Assembly (NCBI GenBank): GCA_019009955.1
Contig: CM032229.1
Location: 6,195,001-6,259,000 of the forward strand
Direction: 5' to 3'
Length of the DNA: 64,000 nucleotides
Origin: Riptortus pedestris
Lineage: Eukaryota; Arthropoda; Insecta; Hemiptera; Alydidae
Positions 55,059-64,000 of this stretch are shown here, one piece after another. Numbering within the stretch: position 1 is the first letter of the stretch; every line of letters begins with the position of its first letter. The notes under the pieces were generated by a model. The model saw only the letters and a program-made list of their open reading frames with translations, made no database searches and had not been told where the DNA came from. The translations under genes were made by a program, and so were the position numbers.

Positions 55059-55860
55059 ACTTGAGTTACGAAAAACCGCATACAGCAACAATTGTAGAAC
55101 GTCAATAGTTTAACAAGAAAGGTTGTGTAAAATTTTCCGACTTATGGCAACGGAGACATTTTAAATTTTCGAATCCCCCACTAAATCCCCACTTTTCAGG
55201 TCCGATTTCCGCCAGTATATGATGACAAATATGATCTTTAATGTCAACTGGAACGATTAAATATCGAGTGTGGTATAGATCAATTAAACAATTTCGATAA
55301 AATAACTACAAATCTCAATTGACGTCATCAAATCACTTTTATTGTATATATCTTAAAAAGTAAAATTTTAATGAAAACTATTTTTGGTATTTAACCTTGG
55401 AATGAAGTGGTTCATGATATATCGGCTTACTATTAACATGACATGAGTAGGAGTGGGGGTTTACTAAAGGACGAAAACTAAATCACAGAAATATTTCGGT
55501 TAATATTTATGATTCAGAAAACATGTATAGAAGAACATTTATAGATCACTTAATGTACAATAAGATTGATTTTATACAATTTTTCGATCCAACGTATAAT
55601 AACAGAGATATTTTGAATTTTCGAAATTCCCTCTCTAAGCCACCTCCCTTTCCCACTGGTCTGATTTTAGTCAAAAACGAACTTGATCTTTATTTTTACA
55701 TAAAACGTTATATATATATATATATAGTTTTAAACGGACATCATTTTCGTCATCTGGATATTTCGATGGATGTACATTTGAGAAAATTTTTCGAAAATAG
55801 AGTCATGCGTACAATCTCAATAGCTGATTTCCTTAAATCAGCTAAAAATGCAAATTTAGA

Positions 55861-56299
55861 ATGCACACTATGGATCTCGCATGAGCATAATGTATAATTA
55901 TTTATTGTAATTGGTTAATTTACAGTATTTCTGAGGAAAGTTTCGGCTGGGGAGTTTGATTGATATGCCTGTGGTTTTGGCAGTTACGTCATACGTACAT
56001 TGTCTAATCATTTCTACCAGATTAATTAATTAATCAATTAATTAGATTATTGGCCTTGTGGACTTTGATTTGCTTATTCCTACCCCCATTTTAGCTGTAT
56101 ACAGTTCTCGTTCCAAAGATCGCGTAAGTTTCTGCAGCGATTTCCAGGTTTTCTCTGCCTTTGTGATAATAACAAGTACTCCTCTCCATCCTCACGAGAT
56201 GGTTGCTGTTTTATTGCAGAATCTTTCATCAAGTCCTATTCTGCAGATACTGCCTTTGATGCAGTACTGCCACCAGACATGTTATTGGTGTCAAATAGC
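55861..56299. other. Unassigned stretch, no gene seen
   Basis: A 91-codon plus frame at 56058 has no recognised motif. Confidence 0.35.
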
Positions 56300-57060
56300 T
56301 ACTCAGGTTGTACTCATCATACGTTTTTGTTAAATATTTCTTCAAATGTTTAACGATCCTACTCAGGAAATGACGAAAATAAGCTGCGTTCAAAACTGAA
56401 CATACACTAACTAAAGTACCCAGCTTCGCTCGGGAAATCTTATATATAGAGAATGGTGACGGTTTTTTATTTTTAGCATGGCTTTACTATGGACAATATT
56501 TTTTCGTTTCCCCGTCTGATTGTTTAGAGTTTATACCTGAATATCGAGTTACTAAAGCGAAATTTTTAGTCTTGAAAAATAAAAAAGAAATGATATTCTG
56601 ATAAAAATCCCTCAGCACTTTTAAAAATAACGTGGACAATATTACTCTTACTCATGGATAGCATTCATCAGTATTAAGTACCATTATTGAATTAGCTTTG
56701 TTTGGGAAATATTTAGACTGAATAATGAGTGTGAATGATATTCGTTGCAAGTCCTATCTATTTACATTTCCTGTATGCGTATTAAATTTACCAACTTTCT
56801 GGGAATATGTACTATTGCTGAGTACGCCAAACTAAACATCTCTTCAATCCCAATTCGTAATTTAAAACATTATGTGCATAAAAATCATAATAATGGATAA
56901 CAGTTTTTTTATTATTAACTATGTAATATTAACAATTATCCGTGTCAGTCTCGCCGGAGATGTCGGCTGAATAGGGACCAGCTCTAGAGCACTGAAAGAT
57001 GGGACGGTTCACCCCAAAGTACTCTACAGTTAATAAATGAAGTATTAAGAGTGTGTTTTG
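56300..57060 (+). repeat. A-half fragment, then TACCCGGC-type repeat, copy 3
   Basis: 56300-56400 is an A-half (GTTGTACTCATCATACG, CGATCCTACTCAGGAAATGA). At 56406 CACTAACTAAAGTACCCAGC then TTCGCTCGGGAAATC starts a third copy of the repeat seen at 9353 and 11186. It keeps the similarity for a few hundred bases (GGCTTTACTATGGACAATAT). Confidence 0.6.
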
Positions 57061-58589
57061 ACCTTATTATACATCCATTGTTTAACAATTAATATTCTCC
57101 AAATCGTCACCACGCACCACAAATGTAGGGTCATTCCATTTTAAATTATCCAATAAAAAATTAATGTCACCCACGATCAATTGAGGCTCACACAAGAAGT
57201 CATGTCACTCATGAAGATTTAGCTGAATTTTTTTTTAAAATTTGTTTATTTGACCATTCTTATAACCCATACCAATAAAATTATCATTAAAAGATTTAAA
57301 GTTCTGAATTTTTGAAATTTAGCAAATTAGAGTGGAAGTGGACTGGACGAGGATATGACTTCCGGTGACGTAATTTTATTGAAAAATCCATAACGTCTAT
57401 AATATTTAACATAGAGTTCACGAGACTCAGGAGATTGTAGGAAAAATATATTCCGATAAATATTAATTTTCATTTCTATGTAATGCTTTGGTAAACTTAC
57501 ATTTTTAGTCGACAAACCAGACATCATTAAAAGCGATTATTGACCAAAGGCATAGCAGTAGGCAAAGTAATTTTGTGTTTCTTAAAATTACCCTTAAGAT
57601 GTAAATTTAAAAAACGGGTAACATGACGTGGATGGAATATTCTATTGTATGCCAGAAGAAGAAACTTGATTTTCATAATTAATCTGTGAACAATTTTTAT
57701 TTGATCGTTACCAAACTATATTTAACCTTATGTATCAAAGTGTTTTTAATGCACAGCTACTTTCTGGAGATAACTAAAAACAAATTTAAAATTTTTTGGT
57801 TTATTGTGGTTTCATTGACGCCTCCATGACGAACCAGATACAAAAAATCAATGATATTAAACCGCTTTAAAATTTTCTATAAGTACCCTTTATTAAAAGT
57901 ATACCATTTCATTAGAAATTCTAGAGTTAGGTGCGCAGGAAGAAAGTCGACTTCAGTGCCACAAAAAAAAAAAAACCTATATTCTACGTAACTAAGACCT
58001 ACCAAGTTTCATTTCGAAATTCACAAAACTTTAAAATAAGGAGCAGCGAGTATGAAACACCCTGTATCTCTTACATAGTAAATTGAAACATTTTAAAATA
58101 CATGTAAATGATTTTTGTGACCTAAGGCGGGAGACCAACCCAATAGGGAAGCGTTCAAATGTATAAAGCGATAACTTAAATTACAGTAAAAATGGTACTT
58201 TGCCATAATAATACTAACGTATCATTTGTAGGGATTTTGATAATGATACAATTGTAGATTTGGGTCGTAAATAACTGGAATATATCTTAAATAAAATTCC
58301 AGATAATGATGGGTTTACAAAGCCATTCAAGTCGATAACATGTATTATGAAACGGCACTTCACATTTCTCTAGTTTGTTGACATAATTTGTTATATGAAA
58401 TATTATAACTCCAATTTTCATTTAATACTAGCATTGTTAATGTACAAACATATACAATAAACATTTATGGTGTAAATATAACTTTAGGTTTGTTGTTCCA
58501 GACAAGGACAATTATAGTTAAGAGATTATGCCCGTCGTAGTATGCCGACAGTATTTAAACCTACGAGTACTATCATATAATTTACAGGA
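57061..58589. other. Unassigned stretch, no gene seen
   Basis: AT-rich. ACCTACCAAGTTTCATTTCG and GAGTATGAAACACCCTGTAT near 58000-58070 are words common to insect interspersed repeats, but no element could be delimited. Confidence 0.35.
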
Positions 58590-58807
58590 GCACAGGTTAG
58601 CCATGTGAGTTTAACGTTGGTTTTAATCTCACATGGTAAACTTAGAATGGCGAGTTTGATTCTCGCCTGGGCAATAGTAATTTATTTAGTAACAAAACTC
58701 ATTAAATAGTATCCTTAGTCACTCCCGGGCTAGAAAAGGGGTGTAACCTATATAAGTAACAATTACCTTGAGTTGCATAATGTGGACGTATAAAAATAAT
58801 AACAATT
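58590..58807 (+). mobile_element. tRNA-like SINE with head, longest copy
   Basis: The head GGTTAGCCATGTGAGTTTAA contains an A-box-like segment, and CGAGTTTGATTCTCGCCTGG a B-box-like segment. CCATGTGAG (58601-58609) and CTCACATGG (58628-58636) can pair as a 9-bp stem. The body (CGGGCTAGAAAAGGGGTGTA) and an AAAATAATAACAATT tail follow. It is not a functional tRNA. Confidence 0.78.
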
Positions 58808-58989
58808 GTTATTTCTTATATCTATTAATTATTATAATTAATTATTTACTGTCCCAAAGTTCTGTTAATATAGTTTATAACTACAGGTTTCAATATTAGC
58901 CGTAAGCGTTGATTAAAATTAAAGCAGAAACAATTTAAAATTTTGTATAAAAATTATTTAATCATATTTTAAATCAAATTTCCTTTTAT

Positions 58990-59165
58990 TTATTTACTTA
59001 ACTTCAACTATTATGAAAGGGAGGTGGGGGAGGGGTAAAGCTACAGGTTGCTAGCCGGGGAAGGACTTACGATATTTTTGAGATTGTGAGTCGTCACTAA
59101 ATACATTCCAAGTGTACTCATGGGAATCAAACTTGCAATCCTGGGTTCCTGGAACCTTGGAACCC
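58990..59165 (-). mobile_element. Diverged SINE, minus
   Basis: Tail-like TTTATTTATTTACTTAACTT at the left, then reversed body words (CTACAGGTTGCTAGCCGGGG, TGAGTCGTCACTAAATACAT) and a reversed B box (GGGAATCAAACTTGCAATCC). More diverged than the other copies. Confidence 0.6.
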
Positions 59166-59439
59166 CACCCAAACCCATCTGCATATTTTGAAATTTCTTT
59201 CTGCTGAATTTGAACTTCTAGCATAAATTTAATTTGGTAACTAACTAATTTGCTGAAGTTTTACTCTTACAAATGATCAACGTACAGATATTACTGATGG
59301 TTGTGTATTGTTACGAACCCATGACTCATGACTAATACATTAATCAGCTCTTAAGATATCAATAGATAGATATGTTATAAATACGTCAATACAAATATAA
59401 TCAATACTTAATTCAAAGCTTTCTTGTCTCTCTGTTTTA

Positions 59440-59507
59440 CTCATGATGCGATATTCGAAATATTCCCTCGAATGTCCATTGACGACAAAAATAAGGTCCG
59501 TTGCAAA

Positions 59508-59558
<51 letters not shown>

Positions 59559-59620
59559 GTCTGTTACCGTTCTACAATTATTGTTTTATCTTAACTAAAC
59601 TGAAGGTCAAGTTCGTCACA
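59440..59620 (+). repeat. A-half fragment with (TA)n
   Basis: TACTCATGATGCGATATTCG, AATGTCCATTGACGACAAAA, (TA)n at ~59511-59552 and GTCTGTTACCGTTCTACAAT are the A-half of the AGCAGATTTCCC family without its terminus. Confidence 0.7.
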
Positions 59621-59789
59621 TCACATTTTGGTGCATTCTTTAGCTCTTCTAAATTACTTTGATTTATGTTTCTAAAGCAATGCTTAATTTTTACTGATTT
59701 GGGGATGTATTTTTTGTTGAAAAGTATATTCTATCCCTTCGTAATATGGGATCCCCAATGTATGACGCTGGTATTTTTATTTCCAGAGA

Positions 59790-60330
59790 TATTTGAAGCT
59801 ACGTAGTCAATTTAAGAATCCTAGAAACCCCTGTTTCCTCGAGGTCTAAATTGTATGACCCTAAATCATTTTCTAAATGGAGTTTTCCAAATGTATAGCT
59901 AGCATGTATATTGAGGTCACCACATATGATAAGTGAATGACCTTCTTTCCAGGGAGTCAGAAAAGTTATCTGTGTCACCTTTGGGTGGTCTATAGACACA
60001 AGCAACTTTAAGCTTTCTGTTATTACTGAAAATCCCACTCGGCATTAAACTTGACATTTCAGTTATGGGTTTAAATTTCTATTGGGGTTGAATCTCTATT
60101 TTATACAAATATACACACACCTCTTCCTTCTTTATTAGGTCTGCAGAAGGCATATAATAACTTGTATCCGGAGATTTTAAATATTTGAGTTATTTTGGAA
60201 TACATTTTAGGGGATTGGTGTTATTCAAAATTGCCCGGTTTCTCTTTACATAAATTGCTATTGCACATTGGGAGTCAGTCGTCTGCCGAGACAAACTGAG
60301 CGATCAGTTGCCAAGAAATCGCCTTTCCAA
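59790..60330 (-). pseudogene. LINE endonuclease (EEP) domain relic
   Basis: On the minus strand three frames together give ISGYKLLYAFCRPNKEGRGV CIFV, then KVACVYRPPKGDTDNFSDSL, then SLIICGDLNIHASYTFGKLH, LENDLGSYNLDLEETGVSRI. This is the order found in LINE apurinic-type endonucleases (R...KGGGV, VYRPP, GDLN or GDFN with the catalytic Asp-x-Asn, then SYNL........T.I). Stops and frameshifts lie between the pieces. It is a separate piece from the RT relic at 53223, in the same orientation. Its clade (jockey or CR1) cannot be decided. Confidence 0.7.
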
Positions 60331-60591
60331 ACCTGTTTAGGTGCCATGCCGTTTATTGCATGCATGGATCAACATTGTATTCTGATTCAGAAAGGCGAGC
60401 CCATTGCAGATCCGACATCCTCTAAGTAGGATCAAAGAAAATTTGAGGAATTTTTTTTTCAAAAACTGCGTCATCAACAATCTCAATACTTGCTTTATGC
60501 ATTTGCTAAAGAGGTGAAAGATGGTTTGGGGGTATTTTACCCGAAGCTCTCCCTTGATGTCTGTCCAGTTGAGTGTACATACTTAGAAAAC
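60331..60591. other. Short A-half piece and spacer
   Basis: 60420-60490 contains a minus A-half remnant (AAGTAGGATCAAAGAAAATT, AACTGCGTCATCAACAATCT). Otherwise nothing is seen. Confidence 0.45.
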
Positions 60592-61515
60592 AAAAGTCCG
60601 TCACGCAGGGGCTGCGCAGATTTCCCTCGTGATGTTTTGCAATAGAGAAATCTGCATACTGGTAACCGTGAATGTTAAGGGAATAAATACAAACGGTAAT
60701 AAGAAATCATTCAGTCAATTTACACGTTAATAATATCTATAACAGAAAGCGTCTGAGTTGTAAACAAACAGGACAGCAAACTTTGCAGCACCGAATAGAT
60801 AGGATTATTCTAGACCGGAAAGATGAACAATTAATGAAATATACCTCAATATAACATTATTTTTTTGAAAACTATTCACTATAACTAGTGAAGTAATTTG
60901 AAATGAATCAGAATAATTTCTAGCTGAATCACTCAGATTTTAGTAATCCATGAACAAAAGGATGGGGTCAATAATAACGTACTTGTTTGCATCTCGCATA
61001 ATAAAGCATTGATGAAAACAATATTTGGTATTTAACTTTATAATGATAATGATATTACAGCTCATTATTAATATGACACTAGTAGGAGTGGGGGTTTACT
61101 GAAAGCGGAAAACTCTCGGTTAATACTCATTATTCGGAAAATATGTATAGAACAATATTTATAGGAAATTTAATTTTCAATAAGATTGTTTCTATACAAT
61201 TTTTATATACCAGGTATTGTAACAGAGATATTTCGAATCTTCGAAATTCCTCCCCTCTAACTCCCTCTGGTTCGATATCAGCCATTAACGAACTTGATCT
61301 TTCTTTTTACATAAAACGACTGAATATCGAGTTTGGTAACGATTAAACAATTATCGCGACCGCTAGAACGGCAACAGACAAATATATATACAGTCTTGAA
61401 CAGACCTCATTCGTCATCTCCTACGTAGGATCGATGGACATTAGAAGACAAATTTCGGAAATCGCGTCATGATTACGACCTCAATAGCTGATTTCCCTTA
61501 AGAGAAATCTGCTAA
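60592..61515 (-). mobile_element. Full-length AGCAGATTTCCC-family element, minus
   Basis: B-end AAAAGTCCGTCACGCAGGGG then CTGCGCAGATTTCCCTCGTG, with the AAACTA step deleted. Second-subfamily block, body, short TA tract at ~61383-61390, and A-end ATAGCTGATTTCCCTTAAGA then GAAATCTGCTAA. About 920 bases with both ends. Confidence 0.8.
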
Positions 61516-61989
61516 TAATACAAAATGAGAAGCTAATCATTTTGGGCACGACAAAGTGTGTTTTGTTATTATTGCATACTACGTGTTTCATTAAATAGCT
61601 TGAAGTTCTCAAATTGTAATGAAAAGGAATTATAATAATAAAAAAAAAAAAGTTGTTCAAAAATATTTTTTATCTGACAGTTGTATGAAATCAAATTAAA
61701 TTCATAGACTAGATAACACAATAAACTACACTACACTAAAATTAATTCATTCATCCAATTATTTTGAAAAGTAACAAAACTAATTGTACCTCATACTAAT
61801 AATATGTTCTTATATCATAATAAAAAAATGTTTTTGGCACCATTACGCAATATACTCATCAAATACATATGATGAATAAATATAAAAACAAAAACTACTT
61901 ACTACTAATACTAAATAAATATGTTAGGACTAATTACAATTATTAATTATCTATTTGGTTGGCACTTAATAACATGACACCTACATCAT
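61516..61989. other. AT-rich stretch, no gene seen
   Basis: Low-complexity A-rich sequence without motif. Confidence 0.4.
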
Positions 61990-62717
61990 CATAGCCCAAA
62001 CACACTAATTTGTTCAGACTCACTAAGCTCATTATTAACCCTCCGAGAAATTTACATTGCTCACCCAAAAGCACTAAACATAACAGAAGAAATTCATAAA
62101 CAATAAACATACCAAAATACAATTACCCTATATTGGCTGCCAGGACATGAGGACCTTGGAATTAGTACGACAGCAGACTACCAGGCTAAACTAATTACTC
62201 AACAAACTCAATACACACAAACAAACTTATTATACGAAGACATAGTGAGACATATACGCCACCGAATCCTAAACAAATGGCAATCAGAATGGATGGAAGT
62301 AAAGAACCACCTCCGCAGTATGGAAAGTACTATTAATGAGTGTCCATCGAGCTATAGGAGTACTAGACGGGAGGAAGTAGTTCTTGCCAGACTCAGGATC
62401 GGCCACACATATCTGACACATAGACACTTAATGACCAGGACTGATAACCCTATATGCAAATACTGCAACAAACACCTTACGATAAAACACATACTGACAG
62501 ACTGCATCCAACGAAAAAACCTCCATTCATCATCATCTAATGTTTATTTATGTCTTATGTTTATTAATTGTCTTTATTACTAGTATTTCATTTTTTATTT
62601 GTTGTTTCAGTTTTTTTCTTTTTTTCTATAATTTTGTTTTCATTTTCCATTGTGAAACTTTGAGCCAACTTGCCAAGATGTGGGTGCTCCTGTATAAATA
62701 AATAGAAATAAAAATAA
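61990..62717 (+). pseudogene. LINE fragment: RNase H end and C-terminal Cys/His segment
   Basis: One frame from ~61995 reads SPNTLICSDSLSSLLTLREI, HPKALNITEEIHKQ, stop (TAA 62106-62108), TYQNTITLYWLPGHEDLGIS, TTADYQAKL. It continues without a break into RHIRHRILNKWQSEW, EEVVLARLRIGHTYLTHRHL, CKYCNKHLTIKHILTDC and ends at TAG 62581-62583. The first part is the end of a retroelement RNase H domain (DSL, W.PGHE, AD..AK) and the second the C-terminal C-C-H-C segment of jockey/I-type LINEs. The 3' tail is ATAAATAAATAGAAATAAAA at ~62692-62711. The copy is 5'-truncated with one internal stop. It is the same family as 6757-7430. Confidence 0.82.
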
Positions 62718-64000
62718 TTATCTATTGTCAGGTGGGGTGTGATATGGAATAAAACAAGACAAGCATAGAGCTACGTCACACTTTAGGCAGCCCAAATGGG
62801 ACCGCTTTACCTTTTTACTTAATGAACAATTTGCACATTTTCTATTTTTCGTTTTCAATTGCACTGGCATGTGATCACCCGCGTTCTGGAAACGTATGGA
62901 TGACGACGAAACTCTTTTTCCCGTCTTCTTGCTTGAACAATGGTCGCCGATCAGTTGGTCGGCTAGTCTCGATCGAAATTCAAAGTGGGTCATAGGATTT
63001 CGTTTGGGGGAAACCTTTTTGTAGGTGATTTTATACAAAATGTAGCTATTCACAATGGCTGCGTCCGTGAAATAATAGAACAATTTGATCCACCAACGCC
63101 TGCTCTTCCATGCTATATTGTAAGTAGCAAGCATTTGATCAAAGATATCAACACCTCTCATGTGCATATTGTAATCCGTAATCAGTTTGGGAACGCGGAT
63201 CAATTCATTTGCTCCTTGTGGACTTCTTCTTGATTTGACTACGCATTCTTTGGGATTGTGGATTGTTGAAATCATGCAAACTGGGATTCGACCTCTGTCC
63301 CGCCATTTCAGCACCGATATGTCTCCTGACTGGCAGAAGTCTACATCTCCTACACTCTTCATTTCGCTGGTATTCTTTAATTTATCATACGGGAAACCAG
63401 GGCGATTGCCACGCAAAGTAGCACAGCAAAAAAACCCATTTCTCAGCAACTTCTCAGCGAGTTGTATACTTGAAAAAAAATCGTCGAAATACAACATGTA
63501 TCCTCGGTTAGCATAGGAGGCTGTCGCTTGTGTGACGACTCGCTCTCCAAGTCCTTCTCCCGATTGTGTTGGATCCGCTCTGCCAGTATATACTTCCATG
63601 TGCAGTGCGTATGAACTCTCCGAGTCACAGAGAAGCCAGACTTTGATGCCTCGTTCTATGGATTTCAACTGCTTCGAACCGATTCTATCTTTGCATTTCG
63701 CCATTGACTCACCAATAGTCATCCGACGCGATGGATTGTAGAGCAACTTGAACCTACTATTGAGGTAGGTGATCATTGGCCGGACTTTATACAGCAGGTC
63801 GAATCCTGGGGCATTTCTGGGGGGTTGAGCTGCATTATCGTTGAGGTGGAGCAACCTTAAAATGTTTAAGAAACGCTTTACTGGCATTATTTCCCCGATT
63901 CGTTCTACTTTGCAATTTCTGTCATTGGACCAGTACTGGCGTATTGACGGCACTTTGTGGAACCCCATAATGATGAGCATCCCCAGGAATGCTCTCAACT
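62718..64000 (-). CDS. piggyBac-family transposase, N-terminus beyond window edge
   Basis: An uninterrupted minus frame of about 427 codons runs off the right edge. The codon at 63998-63996 is TTG, not a start, so the true N-terminus lies outside. It matches the DDE_Tnp_1_7 domain of piggyBac/PGBD proteins. Counting from that codon, the presumed catalytic Asp residues are D125 (VWLLCDSESSYALHMEVYTG), D172 (YMLYFDDFFSSIQLAEKLL) and D284 (MHMRGVDIFDQM). The C-terminal Cys-rich domain has C388, C391, C404, C407, C412 and C415 and ends PYHT. Full piggyBac transposases are about 550-600 residues, so roughly the last three quarters is here. The frame has no stop or frameshift, unlike every other element in the window, so it is either a recent insertion or a retained gene. 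The stop codon lies at the junction with a LINE tail. No terminal repeat can be seen on this side. Confidence 0.92.
   Translation of the reverse strand, partial: LRAFLGMLIIMGFHKVPSIRQYWSNDRNCKVERIGEIMPVKRFLNILRLLHLNDNAAQPPRNAPGFDLLYKVRPMITYLNSRFKLLYNPSRRMTIGESMAKCKDRIGSKQLKSIERGIKVWLLCDSESSYALHMEVYTGRADPTQSGEGLGERVVTQATASYANRGYMLYFDDFFSSIQLAEKLLRNGFFCCATLRGNRPGFPYDKLKNTSEMKSVGDVDFCQSGDISVLKWRDRGRIPVCMISTIHNPKECVVKSRRSPQGANELIRVPKLITDYNMHMRGVDIFDQMLATYNIAWKSRRWWIKLFYYFTDAAIVNSYILYKITYKKVSPKRNPMTHFEFRSRLADQLIGDHCSSKKTGKRVSSSSIRFQNAGDHMPVQLKTKNRKCANCSLSKKVKRSHLGCLKCDVALCLSCFIPYHTPPDNR

Larger units (their letters stand above)
53147..55860 (-). mobile_element. AGCAGATTTCCC-family element holding nested LINE and LTR
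   Basis: Minus B-end at 53148 (AAAGTCCGTCACGCAGGAGC, TTAAACTAAGCAGATTTCAC) with the block to ~53222. The body resumes at ~55055 (TACTTGAGTTACGAAAAACC) and continues through (TA)n at ~55711-55725 to a shortened A-end at 55822-55853 (ATAGCTGATTTCCTTAAATC, AGCTAA). The ~1.83-kb gap is a LINE. Confidence 0.75.

Noticed and set aside
58595..58665. A possible tRNA gene, from A- and B-box-like words
   Set aside because: It does not fold into a cloverleaf, and the same sequence recurs with a SINE body and tail elsewhere.
62985..63741. Plus-strand open frames of 69-109 codons
   Set aside because: They are shadows of the piggyBac frame on the minus strand.

Overview
The window is eukaryotic nuclear DNA from an arthropod, most probably an insect. 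It is AT-rich, has one multi-exon gene with ordinary GT-AG introns, and is otherwise packed with decayed mobile elements of insect type: jockey/CR1-like LINEs, piggyBac, pogo/Tigger-type and hAT relics, a tRNA-like SINE, solo LTRs and long (TA)n/(CA)n tracts. Nothing in the sequence fixes the species. There are no operons and no bacterial signals.

The only host gene I can support is the 3' part of a SMOC-family gene (SPARC-related modular calcium-binding protein; Drosophila magu/pentagone) on the + strand, 25,395-39,562. Twelve exons can be joined in one open frame. They encode a thyroglobulin type-1 repeat, an EF-hand pair, a second thyroglobulin repeat, a second EF-hand pair and a short acidic tail. 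The signal peptide and any Kazal/follistatin-like exon are not visible and probably lie left of the window or inside the repeat-rich left arm. The protein is expected to be secreted and extracellular and, by analogy with the family, to bind heparan sulphate and modulate BMP/Dpp signalling.

Left arm (1-25,390): a 45-bp minisatellite (1-~745), then a dense mosaic dominated by one interspersed family. I call it the AGCAGATTTCCC family. Complete copies run from an end starting TTAGCAGATTTCCC with a palindrome (A-end) to an end reading GGGAAATCTGCTTAG followed by an ACGCAG/CTGCGT stem-loop and GACGGACTTTT (B-end), often with an internal (TA)n tract. This layout resembles non-autonomous Helentron-associated elements (DINE-1/HINE type). 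About 25 B-ends and 16 A-ends can be picked out by eye across the window. Inserted among them are LINE 3' fragments (6,757-7,430; 19,970-20,360), a complete pogo-type MITE (12,115-12,530), an arthropod repeat-ORF relic (~17,366-17,720) and two hAT relics (21,935-22,340; 22,380-23,330).

Right arm (39,563-64,000): a repeat-poor AT-rich stretch follows the gene to ~43,690. Then come SINEs (43,697; 46,981; 58,590; 58,990), head-to-tail AGCAGATTTCCC copies (43,885-45,415), a DUF7869-like relic (47,796-48,579), a solo LTR with target duplication (50,660-51,165), a long-TIR MITE (52,709-53,146), a three-level nest (AGCAGATTTCCC element > LINE > solo LTR, 53,147-55,860), a LINE endonuclease relic (~59,790-60,330), a LINE RNase H/C-terminal fragment (61,990-62,717), and an open piggyBac transposase frame running off the right edge (62,718-64,000).

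All identifications come from reading translations and motifs by eye. No database search was possible, so family names for relics are provisional.
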